Source: Phallusia mammillata
Lineage: Eukaryota; Chordata; Ascidiacea; Phlebobranchia; Ascidiidae
Direction: 5' to 3'
DNA length: 64,000 bases
Assembly (NCBI GenBank): GCA_003260075.1
Contig: QLIY01000334.1
Coordinates: forward strand, 91,436 to 155,435
Shown here in pieces: positions 13,501 to 24,972 of this stretch (the first letter of the stretch is position 1; every line of letters begins with the position of its first letter). The notes beneath the pieces were generated by a model. That model searched no databases. It was not told the DNA's origin and saw only the letters and a program-made list of their open reading frames with translations. The translations under genes and the position numbers were made by a program.

Positions 13501-13579
13501 TTCCCCAAAATTCATCTCTGCTGTCAGGGGTCAACATCCGACCTTTGACCTCGTGAAGGAGATTTGGCTTCTGTTCCAT
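10579..13579 (-). CDS. Unrecognised 99-residue protein, three exons
   Basis: Exons 13439-13579 (ATG at 13579, ends phase 0 at GTAAGA), 11436-11511 (ends phase 1 at GTAAGC) and 10579-10661 (stop TAG at 10579-10581). The joined frame is exactly 300 nt. The first exon starts MEQKPNLLHEVKGRML and has a basic Gly/Lys/Arg segment near residues 27-34. A likely amphipathic helix follows across the first junction (AEQIRELQ then LKIDLSILAKQKNVW), then KKKLFSPSG. The last exon is polar and ends NQNAVTL. No signal peptide or membrane segment is visible. I do not recognise the family. The acceptor of exon 2 lacks a good pyrimidine tract and is the weakest point; the acceptor of exon 3 (TTCTATTGCCCAG) is good. 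Phase agreement over three exons and coherent residue composition are the main support. Confidence 0.6.
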
Positions 13580-14327
13580 GATAAAAGGTTTTACCGTATC
13601 TTCCTTGACTTATCCTGGTGTTAGGCTACATAGTTCAGCATCAGGTTAACTTTATTTATTCCTGCATTAATCAGTATTAAAGCAAAACTGTAAATAATTA
13701 CAACATATAATAAAAGTAAGCAGATGAATTCAATTGATAATATTTAGATCTGAATTTTTGGACAAGTAACCAGTCTTTTAAATTACTTATCAGAAGCTGA
13801 ACCAACTTAGGAGTTAAAGAACAATTACTACAAGAAATATTTTTTCGTGTTGCATGCAATCACACACTTCGTACAGTAAGTCCCTCTCTTAGTAAAATTA
13901 ATTTTGAATTTGCATCACAATTTTTTGAAAGCCTAAAACGCATTTATATTCCGCATTCCTTTGCAAAGTACATAATTCGGCGCATATGTACTGCTATCCT
14001 CAGGACGCACCATCATCAGTTCTATAGCATTGACCACTTTCGTACCGCGTTGACCGGTCCAAAAATAACGCGACTTTTTAAAACTTTTACCGCTCGACAA
14101 CACAACCCAAATCCTGATTGATTGCGTCTAAATAGGACCAACGCAACTCTCACATAAAACCACCTATCGCTCTCACTAAAAACACAGCTATTGGGCGAAG
14201 ATAAGTAGGCGAGTCTCGACAATAATTCAGCTGCTTTACGGTCTTTGGTATCTAGATATCAAGTGCTCCGTTGTGTCAACAGTTTGTCTGTCATCGTTGT
14301 GTTGCCTAGGAATAGTCCAGAGCGAAG

Positions 14328-14683
14328 ATGTGGACACTCAAGTTCAATTTATGGGTAAGTAAAGGACCTTTTGTGGGTAAGCTGTCCATGAATAAACGTT
14401 ATGTTTGTATAGCATCATGGATCAATTTCAAGGACAAAGCAAGGTGATTGTGGGTAATGGCGGTTTTGCCAGCATTAACAAAGTAGCTTGACATTTCGTT
14501 TACCCGCTGCAGACTGATTCGAGACTGTTTAAAAAACAACTGTTTTGCTCACAGAAAGGTCTAACTGTCTTATCTATTTGCAAACAACATGTTCAAAAGT
14601 TGGGATTCAACGCAAATGAGGATGATCTCATAGTTCAGCGCCAAATTTACAGTGTATCTCCGACATGGCCAGGAATAAACTGA
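14328..14683 (+). CDS. Possible 51-residue protein, two exons
   Basis: Exon 14328-14354 (ATG TGG, ending at a GTAAGTA donor) joins in phase 0 to 14555-14683 (acceptor GTTTTGCTCACAG, stop TGA at 14681-14683). The product begins MWTLKFNLW. It has a short basic stretch around CKQHVQKL and an acidic NEDDL, and ends SVSPTWPGIN. I do not recognise it. It is divergently oriented to the 99-residue gene, whose start lies 750 bp upstream, so the two could share a promoter region. Small size makes a chance open frame possible, but both splice sites are strong. Confidence 0.4.
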
Positions 14684-17552
14684 TATTAACGATTCCTTTT
14701 CCACTACCAACACAGAAAGGGTAAATTAATGTTTTTAGGCAAGTCGCTCTGTGATCTCTGTCTCTGTTATCTCAAGCCTTATCAGATCACAACCGGATCT
14801 GAACTGTATCAAAAGTTGTTCTGTACACTTTTGCTGTCAAGATATATGGTTAATGAATCATTAGATTAATATCTACCTTTTAAAGTTGCGTATAGAAACA
14901 ATCACGATAAAAAGCTGTAAAAATGATTGGCCGATTTGAATGTCCTGTCTACTATGGTGACACTTCAAACATACAAACACACAAAAACATAACTTGGTCA
15001 AACAAAATCTAATCAAGCCAACCAAATACATCGTTACAACAAGAAACACACTACTTTACATCTTTGCTAGATGTCTTGTAAAGTTCGGTTGCACTTGTCA
15101 CGTAGCCTACTCCTAAAATGCGGTTCTGAACGAAACGCTCATAACATTGCCAAGTTTAGAACAAATTTCAACTAGTCGCACATCATAAACCTTCAAACGT
15201 GTTTACTCGTCACTTAATACTGGGGTTTTAGTGACTTTGCCGTAAAGCTTGATTATTAATTAACTCGGTGAACGATGTGAAACAAACTTTCTTTGTCGCT
15301 CACACTCTGAGCTGAAAAAAGATTAGTTGACAAATTTGCGTCATTGTTATAAAATTAATTTAGTTAAAATAATGAAACGATATGTATTTATTAGCTATAT
15401 TCGAAAGACCTCATCTTGTGTAAAAAGGTATCAAATAACATTGTATTTACCTATTTTTAGACGGGAGACAACTATTAAATCCATATATCCACTTAATCCA
15501 TTACATATGTAACAAAAGTTATGTTTAATCGTGAATTTTTTGCTTTACCACATAAAATAAACAATAAGGTTCACCGAGTTGGACACTAAAGACGCTAGAG
15601 AGTTGGTTTCAAGTTACGTTTCTGTCGTCAGGTTGTTGTTTGCAAACAAGCGCTATCGCAACACGTCGGGTCAGTTTTAGTTTGTTCAGCGTGTACTGCG
15701 CGCTGAATGTAGTGATAAAGACGTGTAGAAGTATGTGTTATGTGATGTGAAAGCACCAGCGAGTACCGAACGAATTACTTTTTTGTTGTTGTCAATGAAC
15801 GTTTTAGAAGTTTGAGCAGAAATTTTGAAGACGAAAAGTTTGGTACGTTTCTGCAAAGACTTAAACGAATGTGGTCTACCTTTTTTTATGGAACATTCGT
15901 AGGGAGAATTTCGTTAATGCCTTCATTGTAAATCAGAGTGAAGTTAAAGAAATTCAATGAGCTCATAATTATCGAGCTACCCTGTATAAAGTCAATTATG
16001 GGTTTAAAAGTAACACGAAAAGAGGAACTCGTGACACAGAAGTCTTTGCGCAATGTGTAGAAGTAAACGGCATCGAGCGCCCTTTGGTCTCAATTGTGTA
16101 CGAGCACAGGATGCACGTGATTTTATTAAGTTCCGTCTTGAGAATGATGTGTGTTGGGCCGCCGCGCCTCTTTAATGTCTAGTCAAGCATTGCAGAGTCC
16201 GTGGTTGTTTTGACGCTTCACCACAATAGTACTTGAGAAATCAATATATTTTTGAGGTCTGATGTAACGTTTTACAGAGTATGGTGAAGTTTAAGACCAT
16301 TTGAGCTTAGTGCTGTTTTGCAGGTTTAATTTAACAAAAGCGTTTGTATGTTTCCTGTAAAGTCTTGTAAACAACACTACATGCGTCTGTAAATACTTTG
16401 TCGTCATAAAATGGGTAGGCTGTTCTGACAAAATAAGCATAGATGACTACACAGGCCAAGACTGCGTGTGTTTTGTCACTATTTGAACTGAGAAGGGCTC
16501 ATAGGTCGAAACAGTGTGCACTGTCAGCAGGTTACTTTTTATTTATTAACTTGATGTTTTTATGTGTAAATCATACTGTTTCGGTAACTTTCGTTTGTTT
16601 AAGAGTGGGAATATTGTGCACAAACCTATAAGAGATATAACTTTGCCGTGCGATTTGGAGAGCAGTAGCACCAAGTGTAAAATAAATGCACGTCGTGACC
16701 TCGTTAGCGGTTTAAACATGTTTGCCTACGGTTTGCTTTGATCGCGCATACAACATTATCGCGATGGTGGCCTAATAAACACACACGCCGTAGGGAAACA
16801 AAGACATATACCGCTTTACTGGCCCGCGCGGTTTAGAATGTAAATGAACACAGCGAATTGTGAAAGCAGAGTGTCATACAGCAGCCAAAACAACGGACCA
16901 TAACAGACACTTCGCTCCCATCGAAAGGAAACCTGCCGGGGAAATTCCACACGGTTCACTCAGACGCTCTAATAAGCTACCAAGGACGAAACCATAAATT
17001 TGAGCAGTTAAAAGACAGTCGTTACTTGCGAACGCTGTAGTAAACACCGTGAAGCTGTTTGTATTCAAGAATTTGTGTTTATGGCACATAGTTAGAATTA
17101 TATCAGGGCGGTTTACGTGGAATTTAAAAACCATCGGAAATACATAACCGTGTCAGAGAATTTTCTCCACCACTCTAGAATGTCTCTACATTATCTCTTG
17201 TTGTATTACTAAACTAATATATATAGCGCTTCTTTTTCACAGCAAAGTGAACACATACTTGCTAAGCTAATTTCGACAAAGTTATCACCTTGAAGTTGCA
17301 AAACGAGACCGCCAGCTCACTTGAAGAAAAGTTGAAACAGAACTGGAACAGGCAAATTGCCACCACATATGGGTTCAAATCAATCGAAACTTGAAAGTTC
17401 GACCTGTGTTGGGACGTCAGTTGATCCTCTGCATAAAAAAGTGAGCTTTGTACCTTCTAATGCATTGTTGTAAACATCGGTACACTCTGTTTACTAAAAC
17501 ATAGGTTAAACAACTTCAAAGTTATTTAAAGTTGGTCTGGTGCACAATACTT
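14684..17552. other. Intergenic; one decayed repeat, no gene recognised
   Basis: I see only small open frames without splice context (for example 15327-15512, 16443-16631 and 16874-17134). The hammerhead-like repeat relic at 16487-16530 is here. The final part presumably holds the promoter of the NLR gene that starts at 17553. Confidence 0.4.
16487..16530 (+). repeat. Decayed hammerhead-ribozyme-like repeat
   Basis: The 3' two-thirds matches the intact copy at 60290: GGTCGAAAC, the palindromic stem III ACAGTGTGCACTGT and the cleavage C are identical. The CTGATGA box has decayed to CTGAGAA and the 5' strand of stem I no longer pairs. It is followed by GGTTACTT, as in the copy at 5.7 kb. Confidence 0.35.
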
Positions 17553-20500
17553 ATGGAGGTGAGTGTAGCTTCCCCGAATTATGTACATTTTATGCAGGCA
17601 ATTTTACACGCACTTGACTGGAATTATAATGTTATACGTTGTCTTTTTGCAGGCCCGCTACCAAATTTGTGGTTCGAGCGTTTGTTTTGGTGACGTACAT
17701 CAGAACTTCTACAATCCGTTGCCACAACAACAGCAACAAGAACAAAAAGATGAAACAAACTTGTGTAAGTTCAAGTTCAGGACATCAAGCAATGTATTTT
17801 ACACGTTACGTTGATCAGTAATGCCTTAAACCTATGTTGTATACACAATGAAACAATATGCTTTGACATTCATCACAACAGGGTAATCTTATTTACAGTT
17901 CAAAAATTGCAACAAGCTACCGCATCTAAACTAGAGGAAGTAATCGGTACCCAAGATGGCCAACCGGTTCCCCTTGATGTGGTCCATGAAACAGAACCCG
18001 GTCCGGAAGAATTCGGGACTCTCGGAACGTACCAGACCCAAATAAATCACCATCAACGACACCTTAATGCGAATGAAGTGTTTCAGGCGTCCAAGGAAGC
18101 TGCCAGCGCCGATGCAGAAGCTTACTGCATTAACAACGAAGCAAAAAATCACTTTGTGCGTCGCCATGGCAATGTGGTTGGTGTCGTCGGAATTGCTGGC
18201 ATAGGCAAGACTACGTTTGCCAAGCAATTCTTGAAAGAGACTAATGAGGATAGTCGAAACGATGAAAGTTTAAAATTCTTCGTATCCTTAAGGGACTTTG
18301 ACTTTGACCGAGAAATCAGTGTGCTTCAGTTCTTGTTAAAGTCCTCCACTTTCCTATGGAAGTACAAATCCGAACTTGACGCAGCATGCCTAGAAAAAAT
18401 CGCTGATTCATCGTCGGTGCTCATAGTCATGGATGGATTGGACGAGGCAAGAATCCAAACTGCATCGTCAACATGTCCCGTTATGTCTCTTTATGAACGC
18501 GCAAAGCCAGATGTAATCCTGAAGAACCTTTTGTCGGGCAACATACTCCCGAAAGCAAAAAAGATGCTTGTTTCCCGCCCAGGGGCTTACCAGAGCCTTC
18601 ATCCAGAATACAAACCTCGATTTACAGTCAAAGTCGTTGGTTTGGATGAAAATTCTCAGCAGCTTCTGTGCATGAGAATATGTCCAAGCATACAAAGCCT
18701 TAGCACACTACAGATGCGACTGTTTGCAAACCCAACGGCAAAAGCACTCTGCTTTATACCCATGTTTTGCAAACTTATCACGTCGTATGCTTTGCGGTTT
18801 GATTCTGGTACCGATGTGGTATCAATTGCGGATGTCTTTACTTCCTTTGTACTAGATGTAGTCAAGTCGCAACATTTTAATGGGGAACTTGACGACGTGC
18901 TGAAACTTGCGGAGCTCGCGTACGAAGGAATGATACGAGATAAATTCATGTTTGATATAAGCGACCTAAAGGCATGTGGTATATCTGCTGAATGCCTTGA
19001 GACCTTCATTAACCTACAGGTGTCTATGAGCCATAGCCAGGTGCGCGTCCTTGATGGCGAAAAGAGGTATTATTTTTCGCATCTCACTTGGCAGGAATAC
19101 TTCTCTGCAATATATATCATGTTTGTTGCAAAGCAAAAGGCTTGGAAAGAAACAGTCTTGGCTAACACGAACGACCGTTGGGAAATGGTACAACGATTTC
19201 TGTATGGCTTCTTAAATGCGAAGGTAGAACGAAAACTGTCCAATATTTTTCCGAGCATCTTGAAGCAAGATCTTGGCGAAAAAAGACAAGAATTGATGTC
19301 TTTTTGCACCAACATGGCAAAAGAATACAAAGAAACTGCAGAAACCGACTTCAAGGAACCGCTAACGGATATTTACAGTCTTCAACACATGGCAGCCGTT
19401 GCTAAGTTCAAACACAGGCCGGTGGACACAACACTACCTAAGCTTTGCCATTTTTGCAACGAGGCTAAGGATGAGGTCGTCACTGCAACGGTAAGCAATG
19501 CTCTTCCAAAGACTATTCTGCTCTCCAGAAGAATCCTCCCAAGTGACGTAGCCAGCTTGTGTCACGTCCTCGAAGCTTCCACCAATCCCATCGCCATAAA
19601 TGTTGGCATGTATTCTGAGCCGGCATTCTTTGGAGGCAAAAGTTTGACGATGTTTCTGCAAACTATCGCAGATTCTCCGCACATGGTAAATAGCGTTTAT
19701 TGTTTCTTATGTTTTGGATGCGGCGTATTAAGTTATATTGTTTTTATCGATGCAGTTACGAAAATTTCACATATGTGACTTTATACTGAGCGACTACGAA
19801 GTCCAACTTTTGAGCAAATGTCTTCCGTACATCACTGAGCTGACTCTACGCAACTGCTATCTTTCTTCAAGTCAATTTCGGACACTATTCACAGACTTCA
19901 GAAAAAGAACGATTCCAGTAAGTAAAGTAAAAAAAGAGGTGCAAAAGTCATGGGAAACTATTTTCCACACAGCAAACATTGTTAACAATTTTGCTTAAAT
20001 AAATTTCAAATTTAGCAGACGAATATGGTTTAAGCTACAGACAGTGCACACTTTTTTTTCTATAAGGACTCATCGGATTGGCTAGAGTAGCTATACCGTA
20101 TGAGTCGAAACAGTGTGCACTGTTTACAGCTTAACATTTACTGGCCTGATGCTTTTACAACATGGTGTTTAAAATCTGTACAATTTCCTCTCACTAACCA
20201 CAAAAACAAGCGTGTTTACTTTACAGATGACTCTGCTTGATCTGAGCGAAAACAGCTCCTTAAAGCTCTGTGATTGGAAACTTCTGTGTGAAAACTTGCA
20301 CCTGGTAGAGCGGCTGACTTTGGTAAACTGCAATCTCACGGCAGAGATTGTAGAATGCTTTGCCGAAACTATCACCGCCCTCCATTTACCGGCAAGTTAC
20401 ATAGAGAACGGTGTATCAAATTATCAATACAGTTTAATTTACGCTTTTCAAACAAAATCGTATTCGCAACAAATGAGTACTTTTTGGCTAATTATAAAAA

Positions 20501-23500
20501 TATACGCAGATGGATTGGCTTGACCTCAGCGAAAACCGCATGGACAAGCTGTCTCTTGCTTATCTATCCATATGCTTGCACAACATTCGCCAGCTACACT
20601 TGTGCGGGTGCAATGTTACAGGGGATGACGTAGAGATTCTGTGTGACGCAGTCGCCCACCTGCTGAAGCCGGTAAGCATACCTAAACCGTTTTTTTACGC
20701 AAAGACGAGTGCAACATGAGAGTAGCGCTTTGAATGCGAAACGAGATTATACCTTTATTTGTTTTGAAACTACGCCCAAATAAGTCATAATTGGGGTATC
20801 ATGTATTCCTTTGGTTTGCAAGCGTTTAAAGTCCATTTATTGATGATACTGATTGATGATATTTAGTTGTGTTGCTTAAGCATATGAAGATAAACAGAAT
20901 AAGAAACAAACTTACGATAGCATTGCTGTATGGGACTCTCCTACAAGCAATGATGGCTTCGGATATTTTAGAACCAACGCACAAACAAACCAGGCCCACT
21001 GATAAGATGCTATTTACGTGGACCAAAAGCAGAAAATATTTGCTTAGCCACACGGTTTAATTAGGGTTGACTTATAGGCACGTAATATGTCATTGTGTCC
21101 TTCTGTAGCCTAGATGTCCAGCTTTAAAGTACCCGGGATTTTAAACAACTGCGTTGCTTGTTCTAAACCGAATTATAATTTTGGTGGGATTATACATATG
21201 CCATCACAGTAAAATATATTTATGCATAAAAAGGATTTGAAAAATAAACTTTAGTAATTTTTTGGGTCCTAACAAGGTGAAATGCTGGATTTCACCTAGC
21301 TTGACAACACTAATTTTTTGTTAACATGCTTTTGTATGCCGTGCAAACATTAAAAGTTATCTGAAAACGTCATGTTAATACAGATGCAGCTACTTTCACT
21401 CAATGGCAATCCTCTCGAATCACGAGGTGCTTTGGAAATTTCCCGATGCGTGGGGAAAGTCGAACGTCTGCTGCTAGGACAATGCAACGTTCCAGGAACA
21501 ATAATGGAAATTTTGGCTTCGGCTATTTCAAGCCTAGACACCCCGGTATGAATTAAGTCACGCGTGCAAATCTCTTTATAGTGGAATAAATATGACACAA
21601 TCCAGCCACTTAGAACTACGAAATAGCGAGTGACATTTTGGTAACCCCGTGAAAGTCATGTGACAAAAAGTTTTCAGAGAGCATAGCTTGGTAAGGTTTG
21701 TAATTTTTTTATCCAACAAAATTGAAAATAATCTGCAGTTGAAATTAGTACCACAATGTTCCAGTCAGCACTGCATTAGTACAACCTTGCCCAACCTAAA
21801 CCTTTGTAGGGATTATTTCTCCCTTAATGCATACCGCATTATCTGTTAGGTCAACCACCCAACAGTTGTTGAATTACCAACCGCTAGATAAATACAAACT
21901 CGAAGTCGTTTCGTGGAAAAACCAAGCATCGCCTCTATTCCAACCCAGCCCAAACCATGTAGTGGTGCCCATCCAATGCTGTGACTTAGGCCCGGAAATT
22001 CTTGACTGGTGTGTTAGTGTGTACAGACTCCCAAATACGAGAAAATGCCTGCTGTTTACGACCCAGAAACGTTTAGAGCCCGTTCATTGTAATGTGTGCT
22101 TTCCGTCTACTTCGCAAACATTTGACGTCAATCAGTCCCCGCCATAATGTATCAATCGATGCCTTTTTACACGATTTGTCTTAAGCGTAGACTTATTTTT
22201 AAAAGCGGACTGAATAATTACAGGAAAAGGCGTGTTTACTACCTTTAAATGTACAGACTTATTTAATAAAATGTTAAACAGCGGGTCTTGTTTTGACTAA
22301 ACGAATGTCAACAAATTGAACATTGACGACTTAGGCGTTGAATTTACATGCTAGTAAATATGGTGTTTCTACCAACAGCATGTTTGTGTGGTGTAACTTA
22401 AACATACAAACGTTTTCTAACAAATGTAATAATAAACATTACTGCCAAAGTACTGGTGTATATAGAATACATCTTTGGCAGTAATGTTTATGATTAAATT
22501 ACTTTTCAAGTCCGTGTATAGTGTTCTTAGGTATACTATCAAATCTATCCATGTATAGTGTTCTTAAGTATACTATCAAATATATCCAGCACCATCACAA
22601 GCAATTAGTTCCACATTTACGTACAAACTTACACAAGATTTTTAAAGTTGAATATACCTTACCGCAGATGGTCATGTTCAACGTAAGTGCAAACCCGCTA
22701 GGTCGGGAGGGAATCCAAAATTTGTCAGTTTGTGTCCATAACATCCAAGAACTTTGGATTCGAAAGTGTGACGTCACAGGGAGGGACCTTGAACCGCTGA
22801 CGGTCGCCATAGCAACGCGATCAACTCCTGTAAGTAGTCCTGGAATGAAATACAATTTTTCAGAACACTGTCCAAGTGAAGTTTTAGTGACATGTTTTAT
22901 GAAGAGAACCTTATTAAAAGTTGAATTTAAAAAATGTACTTATAAATGTTTAATGGTGAAAAATGAAAATAACGGCCCAAATTGACATAAAAAGCGACGT
23001 TTCGCTTGAATTATAAAGCATGTCGTTTTTTATGTCTATTTTGTCCGTTATTTTCACCAATAAACTTATGAACAGATCCGTATATAGTGCTACTTTAATT
23101 GTATAATCTCACAACGTATATGTGTGTACATAGTTCACTTCATTAAACCACAAATGTTTACTTTTAGATGGAATGGTTGCGGTTTTCGGCTGTAGAACTT
23201 GGCCAAGAAGGGGCTGACAACATTGCAAAATGCGTGTTTAACATTCGATGTCTGTCGATATGCAACTGCGCCATCCAGCGGAACGACATACTAGGTTTCT
23301 TTGATTCCGTTGCGCAACTATCATCCCCGGTATGTGTAAAAATTGCATTAATTTGCCTTTAGTTACAGTTTTTTTATAGGCTATCTTTTAATAACATACT
23401 GTCATCTTTTTTGACGTCACTTTTACAGCGAAAAAGAGCAAGTGATAAACAGGAATAAACATGCCTGTACTTCTATGTAGTCCTCACTACAGATTTGTTT

Positions 23501-23674
23501 CTATCTACTATATAGATGGATTTTCTGAACATAAGCGACAACTTGCTTGCCGATCAAGTGAGCAGTGGTTTATCAAAATGTCTCCACAACATCAAGTATT
23601 TGTGGATGCACGGATGCGGGTTCTCTAAGTCTGGAGTTGAGCAAGTAAAGGAAGCAGCAAACTGCCTTGACCAA
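17553..23674 (+). CDS. NLR-type NACHT-LRR protein, ten exons
   Basis: Exons 17553-17558, 17653-17764, 17899-19685, 19756-19917, 20227-20391, 20510-20671, 21384-21545, 22668-22829, 23168-23329 and 23516-23674, all phase-consistent (1013 codons). The large third exon carries the NACHT ATPase: Walker A GIAGIGKTT (about residues 137-145), Walker B VLIVMDGLDEA (213-223), a sensor-like VSRPGAY and the winged-helix signature YFSHLTWQEYF (about 431). Seven following exons encode leucine-rich repeats, one exon per pair of repeats. The short N-terminus has no death fold but shows a RHIM-like GSSVCFGD (residues 9-16) and a Gln run. The known family role is cytosolic innate sensing by nucleotide-dependent oligomerisation; the ligand is unknown. 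Exon 5 uses a GC donor (20392). The 3' end is not certain; the candidate last exon is listed separately. Confidence 0.92.
20031..20133. repeat. Inverted pair of hammerhead-like repeats in an NLR intron
   Basis: About 103 bp with ends TAAGCTACAGACAGTGCACAC and its near reverse complement (18 of 21 positions). Each arm, read outwards, contains the stem III palindrome of the hammerhead-like repeat family. The right arm keeps GTCGAAAC (+). The left arm keeps CCGATGAGTCC read on the minus strand. It lies between the first and second LRR exons and looks like a small palindromic element built from two head-to-head copies. Confidence 0.5.
22432..22491. repeat. Perfect 19-bp inverted repeat with 22-nt loop
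   Basis: Positions 22432-22450 and 22473-22491 are exact reverse complements; the loop is 22451-22472. It lies in the intron before the fifth LRR exon. It could be the remains of a small palindromic element or a short RNA hairpin. No hairpin homologue is recognised. Confidence 0.6.
22515..22588. repeat. 37-bp tandem duplication
   Basis: Two near-identical copies of a unit beginning TGTATAGTGTTCTTA, directly after the 19-bp hairpin, in the same NLR intron. The unit resembles the sequence following the hairpin at 22954-23059 (CCGTATATAGTG), so both probably derive from one repeat family. Confidence 0.55.
22954..23059. repeat. Imperfect palindromic element, about 106 bp
   Basis: The left arm starts TGGTGAAAAATGAAAATAA and the right arm ends TTATTTTCACCA. 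The arms pair over most of about 45 bp, including GACATAAAAAGCGAC with GTCGTTTTTTATGTC. A related sequence (AAAGCATGTCGCTTCTTATG) lies at 60500, so this is a dispersed, hairpin-forming repeat. It sits between two LRR exons. No target duplication was identified. Confidence 0.5.
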
Positions 23675-24526
23675 GTGAGTTTGTACTTTATATCTGTTCT
23701 TGCTGTTAATTAAAAAAATAAACTGTAGTTAATCACAAGCTTTAATTTGTGTGCAGCCAACCAAAATTTATGGACTCGATATGCAATAAGTATCAACGCC
23801 ACAACTTCCTGCTTTGGATCCTTTGTACTGTCGTTTTTTTCCAACATTGTTCTTGCAAACAAAACCATGCTTTTATATTGCTTTATACGTACACTATTTC
23901 ACAAACACTGTTATTTATTTATTTGTGTACTTGCCGATATTTACACACTTTCCTACACTAATCTTAACCTAGTTTTGAACATAAAACATCGGGTATTTTT
24001 GCACTTCAGGGTAAATCTTAGCCCAAAACCATTAACATTTACATTCGGTCCCTTAACATTTAAGTCGCAAGTCAGGTGGCATGAATCTCAATTCAAATTA
24101 GCAAGTGGTAAATTACTAGAGTTGAAGGACAATTTAAAACCTTGTTATATTGTCAAAAATGAATTCAAATTTTAAAGAGTTAAACCATGATTGCAGGCAT
24201 CGAATACAACACTTTTGCTTTCAAGACATGTGTTGCCAAGTGTCTTTTCATTTGTGTGAGTTTTTTTGCAATAAACCAGCGCTTTTAAACTCAAGTACTT
24301 TTATCCTCGGCTTTCCACATGTAAATAAGCTGCGAATGCAGCATTCAAACCAAAGTTATTTCACTTACCGTTCAAATGTAATTGAAAAACCTCCTCTACA
24401 CTGCAATATTGAATAGGTTACTCTAAAGAACCTCCAGCAATAGTTTAAAAATGCCTCTAATAACAACAAGAAACAGACCACAAGTATGCCTTGTTCCAGA
24501 TTAGAAGTCAAATTGTTACGTCACAG

Positions 24527-24721
24527 GCGTGGTTATCACCATCATTGGCAAAGGCGCTTACAGAGAAAAAGGTAGCTGCACTAGCAGTCCACTTGACTAA
24601 TATTGAGGATCCGCTTGCTGTACTGATTGTTTGTTTTCATTTTCAAAATATCTATTGGATTAGTTACAACTACTCATGGACCCATATTGTACTCCAAAAA
24701 CAATGTTTTAACATCCAATGA
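24527..24721 (+). CDS. Candidate last exon of the NLR gene
   Basis: An acceptor (GTTACGTCACAG) joins in phase 0 to the CAA codon that closes the last LRR exon at 23674. The frame continues 64 residues from AWLSPSLAKALTEKKV to a TGA at 24719-24721. It has an LRR-like AVHLTN segment and a hydrophobic tail. It is the only downstream exon I could fit. No poly(A) signal is obvious close by, and the 850-bp intron before it contains nothing else recognisable. Confidence 0.35.
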   Translation, partial: AWLSPSLAKALTEKKVAALAVHLTNIEDPLAVLIVCFHFQNIYWISYNYSWTHIVLQKQCFNIQ

Positions 24722-24884
24722 TAAGGTAAGTATAAAAATAGTTGTGATAGTTTGCAGGCACAGCAAAAAACTCTAATAGACAATATGTGTCAAAGTTGCA
24801 TGGTGGTACTTTGACTTAAAAATAGCAGCTTGTTGTATACACATTTACTATGTGCTATGATTATGATAGTTTACTTTAGAATAT

Positions 24885-24894
24885 CCCCCCCCCC
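24885..24894 (+). repeat. C10 homopolymer
   Basis: One of twelve C-tracts in the window. Unlike most, no duplicated flank was found here. It is followed by a C-rich degenerate sequence that may be an old hAT-type element carrying a nested hAT insertion (24973-25394). Confidence 0.9.
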
Positions 24895-24972
24895 TTTTTC
24901 CTTGCTGCACCCCTTTCAAATCACTAACCAATTTTCGCACCCACTGGGTTTTTGTATTTATATAGAATAGAC

